A DNA stretch of 58,887 nucleotides from Legionellaceae bacterium (GTDB lineage Bacteria; Pseudomonadota; Gammaproteobacteria; Legionellales; Legionellaceae): positions 1 through 58,887 of the forward strand of contig JARGNP010000014.1 in the NCBI GenBank assembly GCA_029210265.1, in the 5' to 3' direction. The position numbers and the translations under genes are program-made. This document shows positions 20,412 through 28,659 of the stretch, one piece after another. The stretch's first letter is position 1. Every line of letters starts with the position of its first letter. The notes beneath the pieces were generated by a model that was not told the origin of the DNA, did no database searches, and worked only from the letters and a program-made list of their open reading frames with translations.

Positions 20412-21239
20412 ATGAAATATAGTTATTTAGCGCAATTTGAGGGTTTGGGTCGATTAGAGAGGCAATTTCTTGCAACTTTATTGCATGATACTCACGGAAC
20501 TATTGTCGTAAGTCAAGCAGCCGAGCTTTGGGGTATCTCTCAGACCCAGGCTGCGAAGCGTTTAGCTGGGTATCATAAAAAAGGTTGGTTAAAACGAATA
20601 GCGCGAGGTGTTTATATACCCGTTCCGCTTGATTCACTAACGAGTGATGTTGTTCCAGAAGAGTCATTTGTGGTTGCGGCACAATTATTCTCACCTTGTT
20701 ATATAGGCGGTGTCAATGCAGCCAACCATTGGGATCTTACAGAGCAATTATTTTGCACGATAACCGTGATGACAGAAAAAACGTTGACGAATAAAAAGCA
20801 ATTAATTGCGGACACGAAATATATTATTCATACATTAAAAGCACGCTATTTTTTTGGATTGAAAACCGTTTGGTTGAATGGTGTGAAAGTGAAAATATCG
20901 GATCCAACACGCACGTTGGTGGATATGTTGATGTTTCCTAATTTTTGCGGAGGATTGCGCTTTATTAATGATGTATTGGTCAATTATTTTAGGTCGGATT
21001 TAAAAAATATTAATGTATTGATTGAGTACTTGGATAAAGTAAAAAATGGCGCAGCGTTAAAACGTCTCGGTTTTTTAATGGAACTTAATTTTCCTGATGA
21101 AGAACAATTGATGACTTATTGTGCTCAAAATTTAACAACGGGTTATGCTAAGCTTAATCCCGAGCAACCTTGTGAAAAATTAGTAACGCGTTGGCGTTTA
21201 TGGGTTCCTGAGTCATGGAAGGAAAAATTGAATGATTAG
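20412..21239 (+). CDS. abiEi: AbiEi-family antitoxin (type IV toxin-antitoxin)
   Basis: 275 residues. The N-terminal 70 form a winged helix (VVSQAAELWGISQTQAAKRL, then a wing with KRIARGVYIPVP), the signature of AbiEi transcriptional-regulator antitoxins. The body carries the family hallmark YIGGVNAANHWDLTEQ and SDPTRTLVDML. In the family the protein binds inverted repeats in its own promoter and counteracts AbiEii without forming a complex. The stop overlaps the start of abiEii by 8 bases (ATGATTAG), so the two were translationally coupled. Since the toxin gene is broken, this antitoxin may now be an orphan. Confidence 0.85.
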   Translation: MKYSYLAQFEGLGRLERQFLATLLHDTHGTIVVSQAAELWGISQTQAAKRLAGYHKKGWLKRIARGVYIPVPLDSLTSDVVPEESFVVAAQLFSPCYIGGVNAANHWDLTEQLFCTITVMTEKTLTNKKQLIADTKYIIHTLKARYFFGLKTVWLNGVKVKISDPTRTLVDMLMFPNFCGGLRFINDVLVNYFRSDLKNINVLIEYLDKVKNGAALKRLGFLMELNFPDEEQLMTYCAQNLTTGYAKLNPEQPCEKLVTRWRLWVPESWKEKLND

Positions 21240-21636
21240 CAAACAAGAGATTATGGAGCATGCAAGGATTTATAATCTACCGGCTAACACAATTGAAAAA
21301 GACTATGTGTTGAATTGGATATTAGCAGGGATTGCTCAATCTCAAATCTTGCATAAGCAATGGATATTTAAAGGTGGGACTTGCTTAAAAAAATGCTTTT
21401 TTGAATTATATCGGTTTTCTGAAGATTTAGATTTTACAATTACTGCTTTAAAGCACCGAGATCTCGAGTTTTTAAGGTCTGAATTTATAGATATTGGCGA
21501 ATGGATTTATGAGCATGCCGGCATAGAAATATCTCCAGGTGATATAAGATTTGAGTGGTATGAAAATCCTAGAGGCAATGTTTCAGTTCAAGGGAAAACT
21601 GCTTATCAAGGCCCCATGTGTGAATCATCACCTTAA
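21232..21636 (+). pseudogene. abiEii: Truncated AbiEii nucleotidyltransferase toxin
   Basis: The first about 128 residues match AbiEii/AbiGii nucleotidyltransferase toxins: EKDYVLNWIL near the N-terminus, then FKGGTCLKKCFF and FSEDLDFTI, which contain the GG...K and DxD-type metal-binding residues. Family members are about 300 residues, so more than half is missing. Family-like sequence ends near 21617, where a 23-bp inverted repeat begins; the frame then stops at 21636. The break coincides with the edge of a rearranged segment that also holds a fragment of ssrA. The toxin is almost certainly inactive. Confidence 0.8.
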
Positions 21637-21687
21637 TGGCGCCACCGATCATCACCAACATGGAGCCATTAAGGTGATGATTCACAC
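21618..21687. repeat. 23-bp perfect inverted repeat, 24-bp spacer
   Basis: The arms are 21618-21640 (begins GTGTGAATCATCACC) and 21665-21687 (ends GGTGATGATTCACAC), perfectly complementary over 23 bases. The 24-base spacer repeats ATCATCACC. The element sits exactly where abiEii is cut and directly next to the ssrA fragment. It could be two abutting ends of a lost insertion sequence, a small non-autonomous element, or a strong hairpin. No transposase and no second copy are present in the window. Confidence 0.8.
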
Positions 21688-21688
21688 C

Positions 21689-21757
21689 GTCGAAGTTTGC
21701 ATCATTTATAGATTCAGCATTTAAGTTTTTTTTGAGTATATTCACTCGTTAAATATT
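21689..21757 (-). other. Fragment of ssrA (tag-coding part), partly inverted
   Basis: 21689-21742 aligns with 27196-27243 of the intact tmRNA gene, with a short insertion (about 7 bases) and a few substitutions: both read GTCGAA.TTTGCATCATTT and then CAGCATTTAAG/TAGCATTTAAG followed by a T-run and GAGTATATT. The next bases, CACTCGTTAAATATT, are the reverse complement of what ssrA has at that point (TTAACGAGTG). It lacks both tRNA-like ends, so it is not a working tmRNA. It probably marks a past recombination or integration event; tmRNA genes are common integration targets, though usually at the 3' end rather than the tag region. Confidence 0.7.
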
Positions 21758-21874
21758 GCTTAGGAAGAACCAAATCGATTGTTGCTTTTACAAAACAAGA
21801 TAATTTATAGAATTATCAGTAAACTATTTATTATAATTAGTACAAAAATAATATAAAGTGTGAAAGGGTACTGT

Positions 21875-22927
21875 ATGAATAAATTGATGTTACCAAAAAA
21901 ACTTAACCGTGGAGATAAGATCGCTGTCATTAGTACCTCCTGGGGTGGCCCTGGCGCATTTCCTCATCGTTATCAAATAGGAAAACAACGACTGGAATCT
22001 ATTTTTGGACTGGAAGTTATTGAAACGCCTCATGCTCTAGCCGATCCAGATTGGATTTATCATAACCCTAAAGCTCGTGCAGACGATCTTATGCAAGCGT
22101 TTCTCGATTCAACGATTAAAGGAATCTTTTCAAGTATTGGTGGAGATGATTCTATAAGATTATTACCTTATATTAATTTCGAGATTATTCGTCAAAACCC
22201 TAAGGTTGTTTTAGGTTATTCTGACAGCACAATTATGCATTTTATGTGCTTGAAAGCTGGCCTTGCCTCATTTTATGGGACTTCAGTTATGACTGGATTT
22301 TCCGAAAATGTAAAAATGCATGATTATACAGTAAATGCAATAAAGAACAGTTTATTTATCACTGAGCCCGTAGGAAAAATACCTGTATCACTTGAGGGAT
22401 GGACTAAGGAGCATTTAGATTGGAGTAAGCAATCCAACCAAAATATACAACGAAAAATGAATCCTATATTAAAATGGGAGTTCACTGGTTGCACTGAAAA
22501 AATAGTCCGTGGGCGTTTGCTAGGTGGGTGCGTCGAAGTTCTTCAGCTGATTAATGGCACAGAAATTTGGCCTATTATCGACGCATGGGAGAATAGCATC
22601 CTTTTTCTTGAGACTTCGGAAGAAGGAATGTGCCCTTTATACTTAAGAAGATTTTTACGAAATTTAGCTGCTCAAGGGATATTAGCAAAAATAGCGGGAA
22701 TCCTATTTAGTAAACCAGGAGGTCCGGATGTATTGCCTAGTCAGTTCAATGCTTATAAAAATGCAGTTTTAGACGTCTTTGAAGAATTTGAAATCCCGAA
22801 AATACCGGTGGTAATGAACATGGATTTTGGTCACTCTGATCCAATGTGGGTAATGCCTTACAGCTGTTTGGTTGAGATAAATCCTCATAATCAAACGGTT
22901 AGTTTGCTAGAGGGGATGGTCCAATAA
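21875..22927 (+). CDS. MccF-like serine peptidase (S66 LD-carboxypeptidase family), probable self-immunity
   Basis: 350 residues with the S66 fold: opening GDKIAVISTSWGGPGAFPHR, nucleophile Ser in LGYSDSTIMH, Glu in LFLETSEEG and His in DFGHSDP, giving the Ser-Glu-His triad. The opening and spacing resemble MccF, which protects microcin C producers by cleaving the amide bond between peptide or Asp and AMP, more than the cell-wall recycling enzyme LdcA. ATG 21875 is chosen because AAAGGG precedes it; a GTG at 21860 would add five residues. The gene is convergent with, and overlaps by 21 bases, the MFS gene of a MccB-containing cluster. That context argues for self-immunity. LdcA activity is the alternative. 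Confidence 0.8.
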   Translation: MNKLMLPKKLNRGDKIAVISTSWGGPGAFPHRYQIGKQRLESIFGLEVIETPHALADPDWIYHNPKARADDLMQAFLDSTIKGIFSSIGGDDSIRLLPYINFEIIRQNPKVVLGYSDSTIMHFMCLKAGLASFYGTSVMTGFSENVKMHDYTVNAIKNSLFITEPVGKIPVSLEGWTKEHLDWSKQSNQNIQRKMNPILKWEFTGCTEKIVRGRLLGGCVEVLQLINGTEIWPIIDAWENSILFLETSEEGMCPLYLRRFLRNLAAQGILAKIAGILFSKPGGPDVLPSQFNAYKNAVLDVFEEFEIPKIPVVMNMDFGHSDPMWVMPYSCLVEINPHNQTVSLLEGMVQ

Positions 22928-24145
22928 AGAGCCGTCTTCTACCCTATTTTTTAATTCATGCTGTATTTTAAATAAGTACGAAGTAATGCAAATCAAAGAA
23001 ATCATGGACAACGCTGTTAAGGATAAAAGAATAACGTTATTTCCAAATTTATTAAGTAAAACGCCAACCAAGGAAAATATTAAAATTGATACCAGCATTG
23101 ATAACGTGCTTAGGATTGAGTCAAATGTAGCTCTAATATCATTGCCAATATTTTTATGAATTAATGCACTAACGATCACGGATGGATACTTAAACAAAAC
23201 AAATGATATTAAAAACAAACTAATAGGGATTATTCCACTCGAATAAGACCCACTATATATTGTTAAATACCCCATGCTTACAATCAAAAGGAATACACAT
23301 AAGAGGCTCATATATAAAGAATTTTGTTTTTCCGCCCAATATGAACCTACCGCTTGAAGCATTAGAATGACCGAAAAAAACAATCCGTAAACTAAAGCAT
23401 ACGATATATCTTTGCCCAAATAATCATAAATAATTATTTGCCAAAATTGAGCCAATATTTGAAATATAGTGATAAGCGCAATATTAGCTAACAATAAGAT
23501 TGTTAGATTATTCGATTTCACTTGACTAAATATGTGACTAAAGTGTGGCTTTGCTTTTTTTTGTGGGGTTTGAGTTGTAGAAAAATTAAATTTTCCAACA
23601 TCCTTTGTTAGTATTGAAAAAAGCCCTATTCCAAGCAGTAATAAAGCAGAAATCAGCCAAATATATCTAGAGGTAATATTTACAAAAATACTCCCTAGTA
23701 TTACGGATATTGTCATGAGTAAATTTTGATATTTAAAAAACTTACCAAGGGTATGATTATAATTATCGTTACCCGTTTCATATGAGTATGTTTCTACTAA
23801 AATAGGTAACATAACAGCGTTGAAGACGGCTAAAGATACCCCATTAAACAACTCTGCTGTATAAAAGCCAAAGGCAGTATTACTCACGCCCGTTAAGAAT
23901 AGCCATATTGCAGCAAGAAAAATGGAAAGCAAAATAAATGGATACCGATTTTTATGGCGATCAATTAGAAATCCTATAGGAATTTGAATCAGTACAATAA
24001 CCAAACCTTGAAATGCTTTTAGAAAGGAAATATTTGCTATAGATAAGCCATGATTAATTAAATATAACGAAGAGTAGCCACCAACCAGCATTCGTATACT
24101 TGAAAATAAAATGGTGTAGGTTAACAATCTGTAAAATAATGGCAT
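22907..24145 (-). CDS. MFS transporter, probable peptide-antibiotic exporter
   Basis: 412 residues with about 12 hydrophobic segments and a major-facilitator signature after the second helix (PIGFLIDRHKNRYPFILLS, equivalent to GxLaDrxGrr). Located behind the AAA+ ATPase gene with a 21-base gap in the same minus-strand operon as a MccB-like enzyme and a small peptide gene. In microcin C-type clusters the MFS protein (MccC) exports the finished compound and gives producers resistance, so that is the likely role. Other substrates cannot be excluded from sequence. Confidence 0.75.
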   Translation of the reverse strand: MPLFYRLLTYTILFSSIRMLVGGYSSLYLINHGLSIANISFLKAFQGLVIVLIQIPIGFLIDRHKNRYPFILLSIFLAAIWLFLTGVSNTAFGFYTAELFNGVSLAVFNAVMLPILVETYSYETGNDNYNHTLGKFFKYQNLLMTISVILGSIFVNITSRYIWLISALLLLGIGLFSILTKDVGKFNFSTTQTPQKKAKPHFSHIFSQVKSNNLTILLLANIALITIFQILAQFWQIIIYDYLGKDISYALVYGLFFSVILMLQAVGSYWAEKQNSLYMSLLCVFLLIVSMGYLTIYSGSYSSGIIPISLFLISFVLFKYPSVIVSALIHKNIGNDIRATFDSILSTLSMLVSILIFSLVGVLLNKFGNNVILLSLTALSMISLICITSYLFKIQHELKNRVEDGSLLDHPL

Positions 24146-24166
24146 CCATCACTCTCTGGCTTTGGG

Positions 24167-25207
24167 TTAAAGTGAAACTGTGTTCATTCGTGTAAAAAAG
24201 TTAAAGACTTTGTTTATGTCGTTAATATTAAAAAAGGATAATTTTTCACCAGCGAAATAGAAATCAAAAAAATCGAGAGCCTTATCAGGATAATTTCGAT
24301 TCATAAAGTTGTCATCCAAATACAAAAATATCTGATCGAAAACGTACTGATCCCAGCCCACCGTTTGTTTAAATTTAGTTTTAACAATATCTATTGTGTT
24401 TTCTACGGTTAACTCTTTCATTTGTACAAAGTTAAATCGCCTTTCAAACGCCTTATCATGAGAGAAGAACTGCGACTCATCTATTGTGGTAGCACCAATA
24501 ATTTGAAAATTATTATTCATTAAATAAGGCTTCAATATATCCGCACCAGATATTCCCCCATCTGAATTTCCAGTGTTTAAAATTGTGTGCGCTTCATCAA
24601 AAAACAATATTTTTTTATGTTGTAATGCCTCATTCAAAATAGCATGAAATTTTTTTTCAAACTCGCCTCGATATTTAGAACCGGCTAATACGCTACTAAT
24701 ATCAATGTAATAGATATCTAAATTAAGAAGATGAGCGATTGATGCAATAAGAAAAGTTTTTCCAACGCCTGAGTCCCCAATTAGCATAATATTATTTTTG
24801 TAATCTCTATGAAGACAAATTTTTATAATTTCTTGTTCTTGCTCGCGATGAAGGCAACTCTCGTGTTTTAAATCTCTCAAATTATATCCATACTGAGTGA
24901 TAAATGAATATTTATTGCCTGATGAATGCTTACGCTTTATCATATAATCTGATAAAACATTTGAATAAATCGACTCGGATTCCAATAAATAACTGATGGC
25001 ACCTTGCAACGTTGTGCTACTTCCTTGCTCTTCAATAATTTGATTGAAAAGTATCGTGTCATTATTTTCTTTAAAAATATGCCAGTCATCACTGAGTGAG
25101 GCATTATTTTTGCCTTCAATAGCAGATAGAACATTAAATAAATTCACAGAACTATTACTATTAATTAAGCTTAGAACAAGGTCATTCAAATTAGAGGAAA
25201 GTGGCAA
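24167..25207 (-). CDS. Single-domain AAA+ ATPase similar to ClpA/ClpB D1
   Basis: 346 residues. An N-terminal helical part of about 110 residues is followed by one AAA+ module: Walker A GDSGVGKT, a pore-loop segment GSKYRGEFEKK as in ClpA/ClpB D1, Walker B ILFFDEAH, sensor 1 IGATTIDE and an arginine-finger motif AFERRF. There is no second AAA+ domain, no M-domain and no ClpP-binding loop, so it is much shorter than Clp unfoldases. The likely start is TTG 25207 with GAGGTG ahead of it; it begins one base after the stop of the MccB-like gene. AAA+ proteins are not standard members of microcin C clusters. It might unfold or present the precursor, remodel the adenylating enzyme, or serve immunity; none of this can be decided here. 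Confidence 0.78.
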   Translation of the reverse strand: MPLSSNLNDLVLSLINSNSSVNLFNVLSAIEGKNNASLSDDWHIFKENNDTILFNQIIEEQGSSTTLQGAISYLLESESIYSNVLSDYMIKRKHSSGNKYSFITQYGYNLRDLKHESCLHREQEQEIIKICLHRDYKNNIMLIGDSGVGKTFLIASIAHLLNLDIYYIDISSVLAGSKYRGEFEKKFHAILNEALQHKKILFFDEAHTILNTGNSDGGISGADILKPYLMNNNFQIIGATTIDESQFFSHDKAFERRFNFVQMKELTVENTIDIVKTKFKQTVGWDQYVFDQIFLYLDDNFMNRNYPDKALDFFDFYFAGEKLSFFNINDINKVFNFFTRMNTVSL

Positions 25208-25208
25208 G

Positions 25209-26273
25209 TTACACCTCAGTAAAACTGGTAGTAAATGTATTCGTATCGAAATTAAATACGCGATCTATCAATTGACATGGCGAAAACTCAGTCAAAAACT
25301 TGATAACCTCAAGCACCACTAGCTTCCCAGCAATAGCGTTATATGGGTCAATGATTGTTGCGACCAACCCTGCATTAATCCAATCAGTTTTTTCTCTTTC
25401 ATCATTAGACACATTCGATTTTTCTATTTCTGCTATATCTGGAAATATCTCCGTATAGCTTCTTGTTTTATTAGGAATAATTAAAGGGCCACACGTGATT
25501 TGATTAAACGATGGCAATCCAAAAATGAAAGGACATTTTTTATTTTGACAAGCCTCATCAACAAGATATACAATTTTTCCTCTTGGTGTATCAGCACATA
25601 ATATCAAGATATCAATGTCATTCAGGTGGGCTTCTATATGGATAGATTTCGTGATTCTTTTATTTATTGTCACGATGTCAGTCATCGGATTCACGAGTTT
25701 TAATTTTTGTTGAGCAACGTCGAGTTTCTGTTTGCCAATATCGCTTTCATTATAAAGCATTTGTCGGGATGTGTTGCTGAGTTCAATATGATCATAATCA
25801 ATAAGCGTTAGCTTACCAATGCCCATAGACGCTAAGCCATACGCTACATAGGATCCAACACCACCAACACCTAATATTCCGACACTTGCACTTTTAATTC
25901 TTTCCTGAAAACGAATTGCATCATGGATATTGTTGCCTTGTAACGTAGCAAAACTTTTAATCTGTCTATCGTATTTATTCAGTTCTTTATCAGATAATTG
26001 ATGTGACAATCCTGTTTTGAATTTAACAATATTATTGTCTACAAGTGTTTGGATAATTTCTTGAAACTCAGTTTCAGATAAATGGTGATTATTTGATATT
26101 TGCCTGAATATTTCTTGTTGGCCTGCAGCACCCGATTTTTTAATTTCATAAAGAAGATCAATTAGAAACTCTTTTTCTTCAATTTTTAATGATTGATCGT
26201 CAGGCAGGTGAAGAACTAGCTCGTTTTCATGTGATTGAATATATAAATTATCATTTAATTTTATCTGTTCCAT
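25209..26273 (-). CDS. MccB-like E1/ThiF-family adenylating enzyme
   Basis: 354 residues. Residues 1-95 look like a winged-helix peptide-binding domain, as in MccB (peptide clamp/RRE). The E1-like domain follows: YDRQIKSFA, Rossmann motif GILGVGGVGSYVAYGLASMG, TLIDYDHIELSNTSRQ with the conserved Asp and Arg, KLDVAQQKL, and CADTPRG. This layout is that of MccB, which uses ATP to join AMP to the C-terminus of the MccA heptapeptide, rather than of MoeB/ThiF, which lack the N-terminal domain and carry zinc CxxC pairs. ATG 26273 is the first start; the small peptide gene at 26380-26478 lies upstream, separated by an inverted repeat. Expected reaction: adenylation, and perhaps amidation, of that peptide's C-terminus. 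Confidence 0.82.
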   Translation of the reverse strand: MEQIKLNDNLYIQSHENELVLHLPDDQSLKIEEKEFLIDLLYEIKKSGAAGQQEIFRQISNNHHLSETEFQEIIQTLVDNNIVKFKTGLSHQLSDKELNKYDRQIKSFATLQGNNIHDAIRFQERIKSASVGILGVGGVGSYVAYGLASMGIGKLTLIDYDHIELSNTSRQMLYNESDIGKQKLDVAQQKLKLVNPMTDIVTINKRITKSIHIEAHLNDIDILILCADTPRGKIVYLVDEACQNKKCPFIFGLPSFNQITCGPLIIPNKTRSYTEIFPDIAEIEKSNVSNDEREKTDWINAGLVATIIDPYNAIAGKLVVLEVIKFLTEFSPCQLIDRVFNFDTNTFTTSFTEV

Positions 26274-26299
26274 AGAAGACCATTGGTTGATGGTGAAAG

Positions 26300-26372
26300 G
26301 ATCTTGGTAATAAAATCATGCAAAATGTCATAGCACACGCTAATTAATTCTGTGCGAATTATAACCAAGATC
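26300..26372 (-). promoter_or_regulatory. Inverted repeat between precursor and mccB-like genes
   Basis: Arms 26300-26308 (GATCTTGGT) and 26364-26372 (ACCAAGATC) are perfectly complementary over 9 bases. A nested pair lies at 26333-26337 (GCACA) and 26351-26355 (TGTGC). In the transcript this forms a branched hairpin between the precursor stop and the mccB-like start. E. coli mccA is also followed by a stem-loop that limits read-through and stabilises the short mRNA, so a similar dosage-setting role is plausible. There is no U-run typical of a strong terminator. Confidence 0.5.
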
Positions 26373-26379
26373 TGAATAA

Positions 26380-26478
26380 TTAAGGTAAAACTGTAACTAA
26401 CGATGCTTTTAACGCTACTTTGGTAACGCCAGCAATTTTAGAGATAGTTAATGTTTTTGTTTTAGTAGCTGTTTTCAT
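26380..26478 (-). CDS. Candidate precursor peptide (32 aa) of the MccB-like cluster
   Basis: A short frame with ATG 26478 and TAA 26380-26382, preceded by TATAATGGAGTTATTT, so a GGAG ribosome site lies 6 bases before the start. It encodes MKTATKTKTLTISKIAG followed by VTKVALKASLVTVLP: strongly basic (six Lys), rich in Thr and Val, no acidic or aromatic residues. It sits immediately upstream of the MccB-like gene, the position of mccA. The known MccA peptides end in Asn, which becomes the AMP-carrying residue; this one ends in Pro, so either the chemistry differs or the peptide is trimmed. The alternative is a non-coding leader, but the ribosome site and composition favour translation. Confidence 0.62.
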   Translation of the reverse strand: MKTATKTKTLTISKIAGVTKVALKASLVTVLP

Positions 26479-26901
26479 AAATAACTCCATTATATTTAAT
26501 TATGCAGTAAAGCAACTGGATATGTTGTCCATTATCCACTTAGCTTGGTTACTAGGATCACGCACAAATAGTTATCTCGTTTGTATTTCAATAATCCTCG
26601 GTTTAGTTGATGTTGTTTTCTAAAACAATGCCAACTAGGCGTCATAGTAATGAATTCAAAATGAGATAGCAAATAATGCGAGGTGGTAGAATAATAGCTT
26701 TAAATTGATAAAAAGATCACGGGCCTGATTTTTATTTGTCCTAGCTCTATGTGAAATTATTTCAGAGTGGGATGCCGGGTAAGTAGATAATTCATCGCAG
26801 TTAGGGTATGACTTGGTGCACGATTGGAGTCACCATGTAGGGTAAACGGTGCCGTGAAATAGGTGGGTATGTACTTTAGATTGATAAATCAATAACTTAA
26901 G
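26479..26901 (-). other. Intergenic stretch between peptide gene and tmRNA
   Basis: No convincing gene on either strand. On the minus strand TTGCTT and TATAAT occur 15 bases apart just before the peptide gene, but the TATAAT is so close to the start that it would leave almost no leader; a promoter further up is as likely. The remainder is AT-rich without long hairpins. No copy of the tmRNA 3' end, which would mark an integrated element, is seen. Confidence 0.3.
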
Positions 26902-27310
26902 TGGTGGAGGCGGCGGGAATCGAACCCGCGTCCGCAAACACTCGGCCATCAGTTCTACATGCTTAGCCTTGCCTTTTGTTTTTAACCAACGACGCTCCGA
27001 CGGGCAGGATAGTCTTTGGCGATTCTCTGATTTAACGTATTGAGTCGAGACTCCACACTACGCTAGCTTATCTCTTTTGACCGTTGATGCGATACCGATA
27101 AGCGAGCTCGGTCAACGGGGTACCGCGGTTTATGGCAGTACACGGCTCGATTTAACGAATATTTACGCAGCTACAGCTAGGTCCATATCCATTTTGTCGA
27201 ATTTTGCATCATTTTTAGCATTTAAGTTTTTTTGAGTATATTTAACGAGTGATCTCCACCTCGGCATGCCCTTCAGGTTTTGTAACCTACGTCGAAACCT
27301 GGTCACCCCC
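26902..27310 (-). ncRNA. ssrA: tmRNA (transfer-messenger RNA)
   Basis: 409 bases. The 5' end GGGGGUGACC pairs with the 3' acceptor strand GCCUCC followed by ACCA, so CCA is encoded. The T-arm GGGTTCGATTCCC lies just before the acceptor. The tag frame starts near GCT 27213 and reads A-KNDAKFDKMDMDLAVAA-stop (TAA), ending in the AVAA-type degradation signal. tmRNA with SmpB rescues stalled ribosomes and marks the unfinished protein for proteolysis. The tag is longer than the usual 10-12 residues. A broken partial copy of the tag region exists at 21689-21757. Confidence 0.95.
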
Positions 27311-27382
27311 ATTTGGTACACTTTAAGTATAACATAAAGATTGTTTAGCATAAACTAAAAAACACGAAATAAAGGATGATAT

Positions 27383-28579
27383 TTATACAGATTGACCTGC
27401 AGCCCAACCCGACGACCAAGCCCATTGAAAGTTATAACCACCGAGCCAGCCGGTGATATCGAGTGCTTCACCAATAAAATAAAGTCCAGGAACGCTTTGT
27501 ACTTCCATGGTTTTCGAAGAAACAGCATTGCAATCAACCCCACCCAGCGTGACTTCGGCGGTACGGTAGCCCTCGGTTCCGTTGGGCTTGATGCTCCAGT
27601 GGTTGATGGTGTTCGCAATAGTTTCTAAATTTTGATTGGTTAAATCAGCAAGGTTTTTTGTGGCAAGATGCTGCGGGGTAAATATTTCGGCTACACGTTT
27701 GGGTAAGTGCGTGGTGAGTACTGAGTTTAATTGTTTTTTAGGTGTTGACGTACGTGCGGATTTTAAAACTTCAAGCAGATCTACTTCGGGAAGCAAATTA
27801 ATAGAGATAGGCTCGCCGGGCTGATAATACGATGAGATTTGTAAAATTACAGGTCCGCTTAAACCGCGATGTGTGAATAATAAGCCTTCTTTAAATTGAA
27901 TATTGTTGTATTCAACCACACTATCAAGCGAAATGCCGGATAAAGGCGTGAGTCTTTCTTTGTCGCGTGGGTCGAGTGTAAACGGTACAAGACCCGGGCG
28001 TGTTGGCCAGACTTTAAGGCCAAATTGCTCGGCAATATGATATGCAAAAGGGGTTGCACCCAGGGTTGGAATTGAGAGCGCGCCTGTTGCAATCACCAGT
28101 GATCCAGTATGGTAATCACCTTGCGATGTTTTGAGCTCAAAATTTGTATGATGGATTTTATTTGTTTTTTTTATGTGCTTAATGCTCGTGTTAATTTGCA
28201 CGGTCACACCCGCGTCATCACACTCAGCAAGCAGCATGTTGACGATATCTTTGGATTTATTGACGCAAAATAACTGACCCAACGTTTTTTCATAAAACGG
28301 AATCTTATGTTTTTTAACGAGCTCAATAAAATCCCATTGCGTGTAGCGGCTCAAAGCTGATTTCAAAAAATGGGGGTTATGTGAGATATAGCGGGTTGGA
28401 TCGATATAATAATTTGTAAAATTACAGCGCCCACCACCTGACATCAGTATTTTTTTACCGACTTTGTTGGCGTGATCGAGCACCAGAACACGTCGTCCAC
28501 GTTTTCCGGCTTCAATGGCGCACATCAGGCCCGCGGCACCTGCGCCTATAATGATGACATCGAAAGTAGGTGTTTTCAT
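27383..28579 (-). CDS. FAD-dependent flavoprotein of the BaiN/YhiN (HI0933) family
   Basis: 398 residues. The N-terminus is a dinucleotide-binding motif ([21 protein letters not shown]), followed by the family hallmark [16 protein letters not shown] and a second nucleotide-contact motif ([20 protein letters not shown]). The C-terminus has [27 protein letters not shown], which closes over FAD. Members are conserved flavoproteins of uncertain physiological role; the name BaiN refers to a bile-acid reductase in gut bacteria and need not apply here. Divergent from hemL, with about 80 bases between the starts. Confidence 0.9.
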   Translation of the reverse strand: MKTPTFDVIIIGAGAAGLMCAIEAGKRGRRVLVLDHANKVGKKILMSGGGRCNFTNYYIDPTRYISHNPHFLKSALSRYTQWDFIELVKKHKIPFYEKTLGQLFCVNKSKDIVNMLLAECDDAGVTVQINTSIKHIKKTNKIHHTNFELKTSQGDYHTGSLVIATGALSIPTLGATPFAYHIAEQFGLKVWPTRPGLVPFTLDPRDKERLTPLSGISLDSVVEYNNIQFKEGLLFTHRGLSGPVILQISSYYQPGEPISINLLPEVDLLEVLKSARTSTPKKQLNSVLTTHLPKRVAEIFTPQHLATKNLADLTNQNLETIANTINHWSIKPNGTEGYRTAEVTLGGVDCNAVSSKTMEVQSVPGLYFIGEALDITGWLGGYNFQWAWSSGWAAGQSV

Positions 28580-28659
28580 GGTGCGCTATTATATGGCCTG
28601 AGCATTTTTTTTCCTATACAATATGCAAAATTTTTATGAATTTAATCAGGAAGTTAACT

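Noticed and set aside
21689-21757. A second functional tmRNA
   Set aside because: Only the tag segment is present; both tRNA-like ends and the pseudoknot region are missing.
26274-26379. A shorter MccA-type heptapeptide ending in Asn
   Set aside because: No short frame with a ribosome site and terminal Asn codon is found between the 32-residue frame and the MccB-like start.
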